Source: Hymenobacter swuensis DY53
Lineage (GTDB): Bacteria > Bacteroidota > Bacteroidia > Cytophagales > Hymenobacteraceae
DNA: 64,000 nt
Reading direction: 5' to 3'
Assembly: GCF_000576555.1 (NCBI RefSeq)
Contig: NZ_CP007145.1
Location: 4,548,501-4,612,500, forward strand
Shown: piece by piece, positions 8,750 through 16,789 of the stretch
Layout of the letters: each line of letters opens with the position of its first letter
Position numbering within the stretch: the stretch's first letter is position 1
Position numbers and translations under genes: made by a program
Notes under the pieces: model-generated
Databases searched by the model: none
Told to the model about the DNA's origin: nothing
The model's input: the letters and a program-made list of their open reading frames with translations, nothing else

Positions 8750-9496
8750 TTATGCCACCTTCACGCGCTCCGCGAACCGGCGCAGCAAAGCCGCCACCTC
8801 CTCCGGGGCTTCGTAGGGTAGCAGGTGACCCGCACCGCCAATAATTTCCAGCGGCGTACCATCAGGCAGTAGGGGCAGCGTTTCCAAGCCGTGCACGGAA
8901 GGCGACATGATGGCGTCCTGGTCGCCGGCCAGAATGGTGCAGGGTACTTGCACGTCGCACATCCGGCTGCTGAGGTTTTCACGGCTGCCGTGCAGCAGCC
9001 AAGCGTCCCAGGCAGCGCGGGTACTGCGTAGGTTGTCGGCCACAATCTGCCGGTGCAGCTTCGGGGCCAACGGCCGGGCCGTAATTTTCCGGAAGGTGCT
9101 TTCGGCCTCCACAGGTTTTCCATAGGCTTGCTGGCTGGCTTTGCGGTCCTGCTCGGTCATGGGCTCGGGTGTGGGCGGCGAGGGACTCAACAAAGCCACT
9201 CCAGCCAGACCCGCCGGCTGACGGGCCGCCAGGGCCAGGGCAATTTTGCCGCCCATACTGTGGCCCACCAGCACGTACCGGCCTACCTTTTTTTCGGCAA
9301 TAAATGCCGCCACCGCGTCGGCATAGGCATCGACTGTAAAGCCGCCAGGCGGCGCGGGCGCATTACCAAAACCGCCCAGATCAGGGGCTAGTAACGGGTA
9401 ATCGGAGGAAAGCAGACCAGCCACGGCATCGAAGGCACGACCGGAGCCGGCCCAGTAATGCAGGCCAATAAAGGTAAGCGGAGTAGCAGTGGACAT
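8750..9496 (-). CDS. Alpha/beta hydrolase
   Basis: A 248-residue single-domain alpha/beta hydrolase without a signal peptide, so probably cytoplasmic. The nucleophile elbow GHSMGG has Ser80, the acid is probably in AGDQDAI, and the histidine is in GGAGHLLP near the C-terminus. It resembles the broad esterase/C-C hydrolase group, but the natural substrate cannot be inferred. It is followed after 80 bases by the pullulanase gene on the same strand, with no evidence of a functional link. Confidence 0.85.
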   Translation of the reverse strand: MSTATPLTFIGLHYWAGSGRAFDAVAGLLSSDYPLLAPDLGGFGNAPAPPGGFTVDAYADAVAAFIAEKKVGRYVLVGHSMGGKIALALAARQPAGLAGVALLSPSPPTPEPMTEQDRKASQQAYGKPVEAESTFRKITARPLAPKLHRQIVADNLRSTRAAWDAWLLHGSRENLSSRMCDVQVPCTILAGDQDAIMSPSVHGLETLPLLPDGTPLEIIGGAGHLLPYEAPEEVAALLRRFAERVKVA

Positions 9497-9598
9497 ACAG
9501 AATAACAGGCAAGCAGCGCCGGGCCAGCATAGCAGCGGGCCCGGGAAACAGCTTCGGTACGAAAAGAGGTTACCGTTTCCTGTACGCAGCCGGCCGCC

Positions 9599-10213
9599 CT
9601 ACCGCCGGCCCGCACCGCTCAGTTTCTCCAGCGCCGCCCGAAATTTCGGGGTGTCGTAGTCGGCCATGCCCTCGTGGCGGGCGGCTACCTGCCCATCGGG
9701 TCCCAACAGCACCGTAGTTGGAATTGACTGGGTATCGAAGGGGGCAAGCAGCGGAGCCGTAGGGAAATACACGGGCATCGTGTAGCCCCGCCGCTGTACC
9801 AGCCGCTGGGCTTTAGCGGGGTTTTCATCCAGAGAAATCAGCACGAAGGCTACGTTGCGCTTATCTACTTTATTGTACAGCGCCTGCAAACCGGGCATTT
9901 CGGCCACGCAGGGCGGGCACCAACTGGCCCACAAGTTCACGAGCACGGCTTTGCCCCGCAGTTCCTGCAGGTTCAGCAGCTGGCCATCAAGGCCACGCAG
10001 CGTGAGGACGGGCGCGTACTTAGTGGCTGTAAGTTGAGCGGGCGGATCAGTTGGAGTAGTTGGTAAGGCGGGCCGCCACAAGCCAGTGGCCAGCAGCCCC
10101 TGTTGCAGCCGGCCCAGCACCAACGGGCGTAAATCGGTGGTCAGTACTACCCCAAAAGCCAGCATCAGCAGCCATTGCAGCGCGGTACTGAAACTGGGGC
10201 GAGAAAAGGTCAT
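9599..10213 (-). CDS. TlpA-family membrane-anchored thioredoxin
   Basis: The 204-residue protein has an N-terminal membrane anchor (about residues 10-35), a proline- and threonine-rich linker, and a periplasmic thioredoxin-like domain. The active site is WCPPC (Cys99, Cys102), preceded by VLVNLWAS as in TlpA/ResA/CcmG proteins. Such proteins reduce disulfides in apocytochrome c or other exported proteins. A cis-proline region (IPTTVLLGPDGQV) is present. There are no cytochrome maturation genes next to it, so the client is unknown. Confidence 0.88.
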   Translation of the reverse strand: MTFSRPSFSTALQWLLMLAFGVVLTTDLRPLVLGRLQQGLLATGLWRPALPTTPTDPPAQLTATKYAPVLTLRGLDGQLLNLQELRGKAVLVNLWASWCPPCVAEMPGLQALYNKVDKRNVAFVLISLDENPAKAQRLVQRRGYTMPVYFPTAPLLAPFDTQSIPTTVLLGPDGQVAARHEGMADYDTPKFRAALEKLSGAGRR

Positions 10214-10337
10214 GGGAAGCGGAAAACGAATTAGATACGGTAACTAAGCCACTACCCTTCACTTCTACACCCTGTTACTGCTCCGTTTGGGCGTTATCGT
10301 TCGGGCGACGCGGAAACGCGGACTACAAAGTTCGCGC

Positions 10338-11672
10338 CTACTTTTCCACCTTGAGCGTGGCGGGGCGGGTGGTAAATTCGAATATCTCGCCGTGAGGCAT
10401 GATAGTAATCTGGCCGAATTCGCGGATCATCATCTTGTAGCTCTCCCCCACCGGCCGAATTTTGCGGTCCAGGTCGTAAAGGCCACAGGCATTAACGGTT
10501 AGGCGCTTTTCGGCCAGACTGATGTCCCAGTCGAGCTGATCCAGGAGGCTGTACCAAGTAAAGCCCACCACCGGCACGCCGTCCTGGCGGATGCGCTGCA
10601 CATTCACCCACTGCTTCCAGAGCCAGCATTCGGCGTCTTTGGGGTTGAAGGTGTTGGTTTCGGTGTGCATCACGGGCTTGCGGTACCGCTCGTAGTACTG
10701 GCGCGTCATGGTATACCAGCCCAGCACGTCCTCGGCCTGGCAGAGTTTGCCGTCGGGCTTGATAATCTTCTCGTTGCGGCCGTAATAGTCGTTGCCCATG
10801 ATCTGGTAGCCGGGCGGCTCGCCGGCCATAAACCACTCGAGCTCCTGACGGGTCAGGCCGTTATCGAGGCAGTACAGCAGCACCTCCGAGTCGAGCGGGT
10901 GGGCGTACAGCAGGTCCAGCGACAGAAAGCGCAGCTTGTTGACCAAGCAGATTTCCGGGCTGGGCACGGCGCGCATCTCGTGGATATATTCGGCCGATTC
11001 GCTCTGCACGATGATGCAGTCGGGGCGTACCTTGGCAATCTGCTGGGTGCCCATAATGCTAGCCGCCGTGATGTGCTTGATGGCCGTCACGAAGGCACGG
11101 TCGTCTTTGAGCTGCTCGTTCCAGATGCCGTCTTTGGCAGAGGCCCGTGCCGTCACGTAGATTTCGTTGACGGGCGTGTAGAAGCGCACCCAGGGGTAGC
11201 GCCGCGCCACGGCTCCGCAGTACTCGGCAAAATGCACCGGCAGCTCGGGGTTCTGGAAGTTGCCCACCCAGTCGGGCACACCAAAGTGCATCAGGTCCAA
11301 AATGGGCGTGATACCCAGGCGCTGGATTTCGGCCATGGCCAGATCGGCAAACTCCCAGTCGAACTGGCCGGGGGCCTTGTGGATGAGGTAGTACGGCAGG
11401 TTGTAGCGCAGCACCTTCAGGCCCAGTTCCTTCACCAGCCCCAGGTCTTCCTTGTAGCGGTTGTAGTGGTCGGTTTCAGCCAGCAAATCGCGCCGGATGG
11501 TGCCATTGGCAATAGTAGGGTACGAGCACTCGATGCCGGTGGCAAACATGAAGTTGCCCGCGTTGCCGGTAGGCAGGCCCGAGCCGTCGTGGCCGGCCGC
11601 GCCGCCGAACTGGTCGCCCTCGTAGTGGCCGTCGCCGAACTTCTCTTTGATGTGACTAAGGAAAGACTTCAT
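10338..11672 (-). CDS. GH1-like glycoside hydrolase
   Basis: A 444-residue TIM-barrel protein of the family 1 glycosidase (BglB-like) group. The probable acid/base is Glu170 in TPVNEIY, and the probable nucleophile is Glu338 in MHTETN. In classical beta-glucosidases these read NEP and TENG, so this is a divergent subgroup and the substrate is uncertain. No signal peptide is seen. An upstream GTG-type start at 11729 lies inside a palindromic repeat and encodes no family sequence, so ATG 11672 is used. The N-terminal stretch to residue 45 is Gly/Asp-rich, and IECSYPTI then begins the barrel. Confidence 0.82.
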   Translation of the reverse strand: MKSFLSHIKEKFGDGHYEGDQFGGAAGHDGSGLPTGNAGNFMFATGIECSYPTIANGTIRRDLLAETDHYNRYKEDLGLVKELGLKVLRYNLPYYLIHKAPGQFDWEFADLAMAEIQRLGITPILDLMHFGVPDWVGNFQNPELPVHFAEYCGAVARRYPWVRFYTPVNEIYVTARASAKDGIWNEQLKDDRAFVTAIKHITAASIMGTQQIAKVRPDCIIVQSESAEYIHEMRAVPSPEICLVNKLRFLSLDLLYAHPLDSEVLLYCLDNGLTRQELEWFMAGEPPGYQIMGNDYYGRNEKIIKPDGKLCQAEDVLGWYTMTRQYYERYRKPVMHTETNTFNPKDAECWLWKQWVNVQRIRQDGVPVVGFTWYSLLDQLDWDISLAEKRLTVNACGLYDLDRKIRPVGESYKMMIREFGQITIMPHGEIFEFTTRPATLKVEK

Positions 11673-11722
11673 TTTTTGAAGCTGAAATGATGCGCCAGAA
11701 GGGTGGCTCGTAACAAGGAAGA

Positions 11723-11819
11723 ACGTCATGCCGAGCTTGCCGAGGAATCTCGCGTGCTGACGCCTGAGTAGTATTGCAACGTCAGCACGCGAGATTCCTC
11801 GGCAAGCTCGGCATGACGT
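11723..11819. repeat. Perfect palindrome, family A
   Basis: Arms 11723-11762 and 11780-11819 are complementary at all 40 positions, with a 17-base spacer. The core, CGAGGAATCTCGCGTGCTGA, recurs as single or paired copies at 34313-34351 and 34961-34996 and, diverged, at 34368-34464. It sits between the GMC gene end and the start of the GH1-like gene. Confidence 0.9.
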
Positions 11820-11835
11820 GCTGATTCAGCCTACT

Positions 11836-13515
11836 CTATGCCCGCAACGACGCCAGAAACTTATCGGCGGTGCGCAGGCTGAGGGCCATGATGGTGAGGG
11901 CCGGGTTGACGCTGAGGGCGCTGGGGAACACCGAGTTGTCGCAGATGTAAAGGTTGGGCACGTCGAAGGCTTTGCCGTCGGGGTTGACCACCGCCTCGTC
12001 GCCGCTCAGGCCCATGCGCGCCGTCCCGATGACGTGGGCGTAGCGCTCGAAGGCCCAGATATCCTTGGCCCCGGCCGCTTCCCAGATCTGGCGCATCAGC
12101 TTTTCGGCGTGGCGGTTCATGCGCTGCTCGTTTTCCTGGGCTGTGAAGTGCAGGCGCGGCTTGGGCAAGCCGCGGGCATCCTTCTCGTCGCTGAGCTCCA
12201 TGAAGTTGGCCTCGTGCGGCAGGCAGTCGCCTAGAATGTTGATGCCGGCCGTGTGGTTGTAGGTGCGCATGTAGTCGCGCAGGGGCTGGCCCCAGAGCTT
12301 GCGTTGGCGCACCATCTGGGTGGCAAACGTCACGGGCATCACCCCGATGCTTTGCAGCAGGTAGCCGCCGGCAAAGTCGGCGTCTTTGGGGCGGTGGGTA
12401 TCCTCGGAAATCAGGCCGCCAGGAATGCCTTTGTATGGTCGGATGTCCTCGTCGAAGGTGCCCCAGACCTGCATACCGGGGTGGGCCATGAAGTGCTTGC
12501 CGACCTGCCCGCTGTTGAGGGCCAGCTCGTTGAGCATCAGCAGGCGCGGCGTTTCCACGGCCCCGGCGCACAAAAACAGGTGGCGGCAGCGCTGGCGCAC
12601 GGTACGGCCGTGCTGCTCGTACACTACGCCCGTTACGCGGCCCGAGGCGTCACGCTCAATCTCCGTTACGTAGGCATCAGCCCGGATTTCGGCCCCGTAG
12701 CTTTCGGCCAGGGGCAGGAACGTCACGTCCATGCTGGCCTTGGCGCCGCGGTTGCAGCCGGCCTGGCAGAAGCCGCGGTTGGTGCAGGCCTCGCGCCAGC
12801 CAATGCCCTCCTGGTAGTAGCGCGCCGACAGGGCCGCGTTGGCCGCCGGCGAGGTTTCGATGCCCAGTTGGGCGCAGGCGCGTTGCATGAGCAAAGCCGC
12901 GCCGTTCAGAGGTAGCGGGGCTAGCGGGTAGCCCTTGCGGCGCGTAGGGTCCCAAGGGTACGGTGTGGGCCCCGAAATACCCAGGAAGTGCTCAATTTCC
13001 TCGTAGTAGGGCTCCAGTTCCTCAATTCCGAAGGGCCAGTCAACACCCTGGCCGAAGTCGGTGAACAGCTTCAGGTCGCCGCGGTGGGCGCGGGGCGTGT
13101 AGGCCGTGTAGTGCAGCGTAGAGCCGCCCACGCCGGTGCCGGAATTGTTTTTGCCGAAAGCCACCGGGTTCTGACCGGCGGAGAGGCGCTCATCGTTCCA
13201 GAACAGGAAGTTCTGGGCTTTTTCGTCGGTGGCGTACTCGGTTTTAGGGTCACGGCGGGGGCCGGCTTCCAGGGCCACCACCTTCAGGCCGGCCATGGCC
13301 AAACGGGCCAGTAAGGGTGCGCCGCCCGCGCCGGTACCAATCACCACGCAATCCACCTCGTCGGTGGGGTCGGGCAGCGGAACGGGGGCCTCCTCGCCCG
13401 TGGGCTCGGTGGCCGGGGTGGCGTTATCGGCCAGCAAGCTCTGGAGCAACGGGTCCTGTATTTCGGGCTGAACCGGGTTCAGCACGCCTTCTTCGAGTAC
13501 TTCTTCGTCGGGCAT
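11836..13515 (-). CDS. GMC family oxidoreductase (gluconate dehydrogenase-like large subunit)
   Basis: A 559-residue flavoprotein of the glucose-methanol-choline family, which oxidises alcohol or sugar groups. The FAD-binding Rossmann motif is GTGAGG (60-65), followed by LEAGP. GVGGSTLHY and the C-terminal block around YAHVIGTARMG and NPALTIMAL complete the family pattern. A 50-residue acidic and proline-rich N-terminal extension precedes the FAD domain, with no Tat or Sec signal visible. The subunit-3-like gene lies immediately upstream on the same strand, so the pair probably forms one complex. The membrane cytochrome c subunit found in some homologues is not in this window. Confidence 0.9.
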   Translation of the reverse strand: MPDEEVLEEGVLNPVQPEIQDPLLQSLLADNATPATEPTGEEAPVPLPDPTDEVDCVVIGTGAGGAPLLARLAMAGLKVVALEAGPRRDPKTEYATDEKAQNFLFWNDERLSAGQNPVAFGKNNSGTGVGGSTLHYTAYTPRAHRGDLKLFTDFGQGVDWPFGIEELEPYYEEIEHFLGISGPTPYPWDPTRRKGYPLAPLPLNGAALLMQRACAQLGIETSPAANAALSARYYQEGIGWREACTNRGFCQAGCNRGAKASMDVTFLPLAESYGAEIRADAYVTEIERDASGRVTGVVYEQHGRTVRQRCRHLFLCAGAVETPRLLMLNELALNSGQVGKHFMAHPGMQVWGTFDEDIRPYKGIPGGLISEDTHRPKDADFAGGYLLQSIGVMPVTFATQMVRQRKLWGQPLRDYMRTYNHTAGINILGDCLPHEANFMELSDEKDARGLPKPRLHFTAQENEQRMNRHAEKLMRQIWEAAGAKDIWAFERYAHVIGTARMGLSGDEAVVNPDGKAFDVPNLYICDNSVFPSALSVNPALTIMALSLRTADKFLASLRA

Positions 13516-13528
13516 GTGCGGTGAATTT

Positions 13529-13615
13529 GTGAAATGGTGAATTTGTGAGGTGGGTAATGCGCAAATGGCGTAATCAGGATTTCAGACTCACCAGTGCACC
13601 ACTTCACTATTTCAC
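13529..13615. repeat. Inverted repeat, GTGAAA family
   Basis: GTGAAATGGTGAA at 13529-13541 is matched, with one mismatch, by TTCACTATTTCAC at 13603-13615. The right arm runs into the end of the minus-strand subunit-3 gene and supplies its last codons and TAG stop. The same arm theme occurs at 6427 and 24291. Confidence 0.6.
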
Positions 13616-14203
13616 CTCTTCTGGCTCACGGGGTTCGAGGGTGTTGGGGGTGACGTGGGGCCAGCCGGGCACGTCGGCCATGCCCACGTAGCCAATTTCT
13701 TCCTGAGCCAGCGGGTGGGCGTAGTAGTTCTCCGTCAACTCGGCCAGGAACTCCTCGAAAAACCGGTCCTGGAGTACCTGTTGCCAGTTTTCACCAGCAG
13801 CTTGGCCGGCGGCAAGCTGCCCTATAATCTGGTCCTGCTGCTCGGCGCTCAGGGCCGTGAAGGGCTGCTGAAACTGCGCTTGGGCGGCCTGGTTGATGCC
13901 GCCCAGGCCGAGTCGGTAGGCTTCCCGGTCGGGCGGCATAGCGTCGTAGCGCCAGCCGTCGGCGGTACCGTCGGCCAAGCGCTTATCCACGGCCGGGGCT
14001 AGCTCAATGGGCGTTTCCCGGTCAGGCTGAGGGAAAATACGGGCGGCCACGGCGCGCAGCAGCTGGTACGTATCGGCGTCGAAAAACTGCGGCGCGTAGT
14101 CGGCGGAGGCGCTGAGGCGGGCTTCCAGGGCGGCACGGGTGGCGGACGTCACCAGCTCGGTCTGGAGCAGCGCCCGGACGGTACCTTCGGGGTAATGCGG
14201 CAT
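13607..14203 (-). CDS. Gluconate 2-dehydrogenase subunit 3 family protein
   Basis: This 198-residue protein carries the subunit-3 pattern: an FFDADTYQLLRAVAARIFP segment near residue 40, DKRLADG, and a C-terminal FLAELTENYYAHPLAQEEIGY block. In characterised complexes the small subunit pairs with the GMC flavoprotein and helps in export or assembly. The usual N-terminal Tat signal is missing here, as it is in the partner, so a cytoplasmic complex is possible. The final residues EEVK and the stop come from a palindromic repeat arm. About 90 bases separate it from the GMC gene. Confidence 0.85.
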   Translation of the reverse strand: MPHYPEGTVRALLQTELVTSATRAALEARLSASADYAPQFFDADTYQLLRAVAARIFPQPDRETPIELAPAVDKRLADGTADGWRYDAMPPDREAYRLGLGGINQAAQAQFQQPFTALSAEQQDQIIGQLAAGQAAGENWQQVLQDRFFEEFLAELTENYYAHPLAQEEIGYVGMADVPGWPHVTPNTLEPREPEEVK

Positions 14204-14276
14204 TGAGGTAATCGGAAGAGTGGAGGGGCAACCTACAAGTGCGGATCGGCAGCTTATGTTTTCGACGGATGAGGCC

Positions 14277-14370
14277 GTAAAGACGCGTATTCGCGTCGCG
14301 TCGTTGAACGGCCGGAACTGCGCCGACCAAACAACATCAGCAACGACGAGACGCGAATACGCGTCTCTAC
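14277..14370. repeat. Palindrome, family B
   Basis: Arms 14277-14306 and 14341-14370 match at 28 of 30 positions. The left arm has the GTAnAGACGCG start and GTCGTTGAAC inner end. The right arm has CAACATCAGCAACGACGAGACGCG and ends CTCTAC. Related copies lie at 32453, 35018 and, more diverged, 43965. Confidence 0.85.
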
Positions 14371-14383
14371 AGCCTCATTTTAT

Positions 14384-15376
14384 TTACTGGTCGCTGCTCA
14401 TTTTGCCGCCGGTTACGTGCACCAGTGAGCCGGTCATAAACGAGCCGTCCTGGGAGGCCAGCAGCACGTAAGCGGGGGCCAGCTCCTCGGGTTGGCCGGG
14501 GCGGGCCAGGGCCACTTCGTAGCCGAATTTCTCGATTTCCTCGCGGGGCATGGTGCCGGGAATGTTGGGCGTCCAGACCGGGCCGGGCACCACGCAGTTC
14601 ACCCGGATGCCCCGCTCGCCCAAATGGGTAGCCAAGCTCTTGGTAAGGGCATGAATGGCCGATTTGGTGCAAGCGTAGTCAATCAGAATCGGAATACCCG
14701 TCAGACCCACGATGCTGCCGGTGTTGATGATGCAGTCGTCCTTTTTGAGGTGCGGAATGGCAGCCTGCGCCATCCAGATATAGCCCAGAATATTGGTATC
14801 GAAGGTGCGGCGGATCTGCTCCTCCGGGATGTCCTCGAACTTCTCCTGCGCCATCTGGAAGGCAGCGTTATTCACTAAGATGTTGAGGCCACCCAGTTCG
14901 GAACGGGTGCGACGCACGGCCTGCTTACACTGCTCCGGGTCGCGCACGTCGCTTTGCAGCAAAATGCAGCGCCGGCCCTGGGCTTCCACGAGGCGCTTGG
15001 TTTCCTCGGCGTCCACCACGTTTTCGTTGAAGAGCACAGCCACATGGGCTCCTTCCATAGCAAAGGCCACGGCCACCGCCCGCCCGATGCCGGAATCAGA
15101 ACCGGTGACGAGGGCCACTTTATCCTGAAGCTTGCCGGCGGCACGGTAGGTGCTGAAGTCCATGCCAGGCTGCAGCTTCATATCAGCCTGCTTGGCGGGG
15201 TAGGGCAGCGTCTGGGCGTGCTGCTTCATGTCTTTGGCCGTGGGCCGCTTTACGGGTTTGGGCGCGGTAGTGGCGGTTTTGGCCGCTTGTTTGGCAGCGG
15301 GCGTAGCGGCGGTTTTGGCGGGGGCCGCAGCTTTCTTGGGTGCTGCTGCAGCAGCAGGAGTCTTTTTGGCAGCCAT
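14384..15376 (-). CDS. SDR family oxidoreductase with Lys/Ala-rich N-terminal tail
   Basis: The 330-residue protein has a YghA-like short-chain dehydrogenase domain (about 80-330): nucleotide-binding TGSDSGIG (91-98), NNAA, catalytic Ser in NTGSIVG, and Tyr-Lys in YACTK. It should reduce or oxidise a small carbonyl or alcohol substrate with NAD(P)H. Residues 1-50 are an Ala/Lys/Pro/Thr-rich tail with AAPAK and AAKTA repeats, like the tails of bacterial histone H1-like proteins. YghA homologues usually have only a short linker there. ATG 15376 is chosen because the 27 residues encoded upstream are unlike anything in the family. Confidence 0.88.
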   Translation of the reverse strand: MAAKKTPAAAAAPKKAAAPAKTAATPAAKQAAKTATTAPKPVKRPTAKDMKQHAQTLPYPAKQADMKLQPGMDFSTYRAAGKLQDKVALVTGSDSGIGRAVAVAFAMEGAHVAVLFNENVVDAEETKRLVEAQGRRCILLQSDVRDPEQCKQAVRRTRSELGGLNILVNNAAFQMAQEKFEDIPEEQIRRTFDTNILGYIWMAQAAIPHLKKDDCIINTGSIVGLTGIPILIDYACTKSAIHALTKSLATHLGERGIRVNCVVPGPVWTPNIPGTMPREEIEKFGYEVALARPGQPEELAPAYVLLASQDGSFMTGSLVHVTGGKMSSDQ

Positions 15377-15464
15377 CAGAATAAAGAAGCATGGTGGAGT
15401 TCTTCGCTTACGAAGATTCCGGTCCGGAAGCCGACACTTTCGCCCGTAACCGATCATAAAACCA

Positions 15465-15500
15465 TAAAAAAACCCATTCCGGCAACTGCCGGAATGGGTT
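15465..15500 (-). terminator. Intrinsic terminator of the alkene reductase gene
   Basis: AACCCATTCCGGC and GCCGGAATGGGTT form a stem of at least 12 bp. On the minus strand it is followed by a run of seven T. It lies 27 bases after the stop of the old-yellow-enzyme gene. Confidence 0.85.
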
Positions 15501-15526
15501 CAGTTCGCTTACTAAAAAGTCAGCCC

Positions 15527-16663
15527 TTAGTTGTTCTGATAATCAACGGGTTCCTTGACGTTGGCCGCCGTGTCCTGCAACGAAGGATAGTCGATGTAGC
15601 CATGGTCGCCGGGCACGTAGAACGTGCTGGGGTCGGGGGCATTGAGGGCCGCGCCGGTGCGGAACCGCTCTACCAGGTCGGGGTTGGCGATATAAGGCAC
15701 CCCGAAGGCAATCAGGTCGGCCTCGTTGTTGGCCAGCGCCTTATCGGCCGTTTCGTGGGTGTAGCCGCCGTTGAGGATGAAGGTATTGCGGAATATTTTG
15801 CGCAAATGAGCCGCTACGGCTGGTACACCGGCCTGGGCCGCCATTGGGTGACCCGGCAGCGCCTCAATTACGTGCAGATAGGCCAAGTTGAACTGGTTGA
15901 GCTGCTCGGTGAGGTAGCTGAAGGTTTTCACACGGTCCGAGTCCTGAATGCTGGCGCTGCCTTGGGGCGAAAGACGGATACCCACGCGGTCAGCACCCAG
16001 CTCATCTACCACGGCCTGCACTACTTCCAGCACGAAACGGGCACGGTTTTCCAGGCTGCCGCCGTACTCGTCGGTGCGCTGGTTGGAGCCATCCTGAATG
16101 AACTGGTCGAGCAGGTAGCCGTTGGCCCCGTGAATCTCAGCGCCGTCGAAACCGGCCAGCTTGGCATTGCGGGCCGCCTGCCGAAACTGGTCGACCACGC
16201 CCGGAATTTCGGCCAGCTCCAGTGCGCGCGGGGCCGGAATATCCTCCATGCCCTTATCGGTGTAGGCCTGGGCCCCAGCCGGCGCAATGGCCGACGGACC
16301 AACCGGCAGCTCGCCGTTGTGAAAGAACGGGTGCGACACCCGGCCTACATGCCAGAGCTGGATGTAAATCCGGCCACCGGCCGCGTGTACCGCGTCGGTT
16401 ACTTTTTTCCAGCCGGCCACCTGCTCCTCGGAGTAGATGCCGGGCGTATTGATGTAGCCCACGCCCTGAGGCGAAACCTGTGAGCCTTCGGTAATAATGA
16501 GGCCGGCCGTGGCGCGCTGCACGTAATAGGTCACCGTCGAGTCGGTGGGCACGTTGCCGGGGTTATCAGCCCGGCTGCGCGTCATGGGGGCCATGGCGAA
16601 ACGGTTGGGCAAAGAAAGTGCGCCTACCTGAGCGGGCGTGAAAAGGTTGGGAATCTGGCTCAT
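15527..16663 (-). CDS. nemA: Old yellow enzyme-family alkene reductase
   Basis: A 378-residue FMN-dependent enzyme of the N-ethylmaleimide reductase/OYE group, which reduces activated C=C bonds or nitro compounds with NAD(P)H. Visible features are the N-terminal FTPAQVGALSLPNRFAMAPMTR block, QLWHVGR, the catalytic/substrate-binding pair in EIHGANGYLLDQF, and TDEYGGSLENRARF. Later come VGIRLSP and a C-terminal phosphate-binding region around NGGYT. There is no signal peptide and the length is usual. It ends at its own terminator and is probably monocistronic. Physiological substrates of this family are generally unknown. Confidence 0.92.
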   Translation of the reverse strand: MSQIPNLFTPAQVGALSLPNRFAMAPMTRSRADNPGNVPTDSTVTYYVQRATAGLIITEGSQVSPQGVGYINTPGIYSEEQVAGWKKVTDAVHAAGGRIYIQLWHVGRVSHPFFHNGELPVGPSAIAPAGAQAYTDKGMEDIPAPRALELAEIPGVVDQFRQAARNAKLAGFDGAEIHGANGYLLDQFIQDGSNQRTDEYGGSLENRARFVLEVVQAVVDELGADRVGIRLSPQGSASIQDSDRVKTFSYLTEQLNQFNLAYLHVIEALPGHPMAAQAGVPAVAAHLRKIFRNTFILNGGYTHETADKALANNEADLIAFGVPYIANPDLVERFRTGAALNAPDPSTFYVPGDHGYIDYPSLQDTAANVKEPVDYQNN

Positions 16664-16789
16664 GAGAAACTACGTGTGGATAGAAACCCTGCCCCGGACC
16701 AAAGCCGTTTTGCAGGACAGTTGCTTTTAACCGATGTAGCAACACTTATGTTTCAGCCAGCTTATTTCCCCATTTATCTACTTCCTGGT

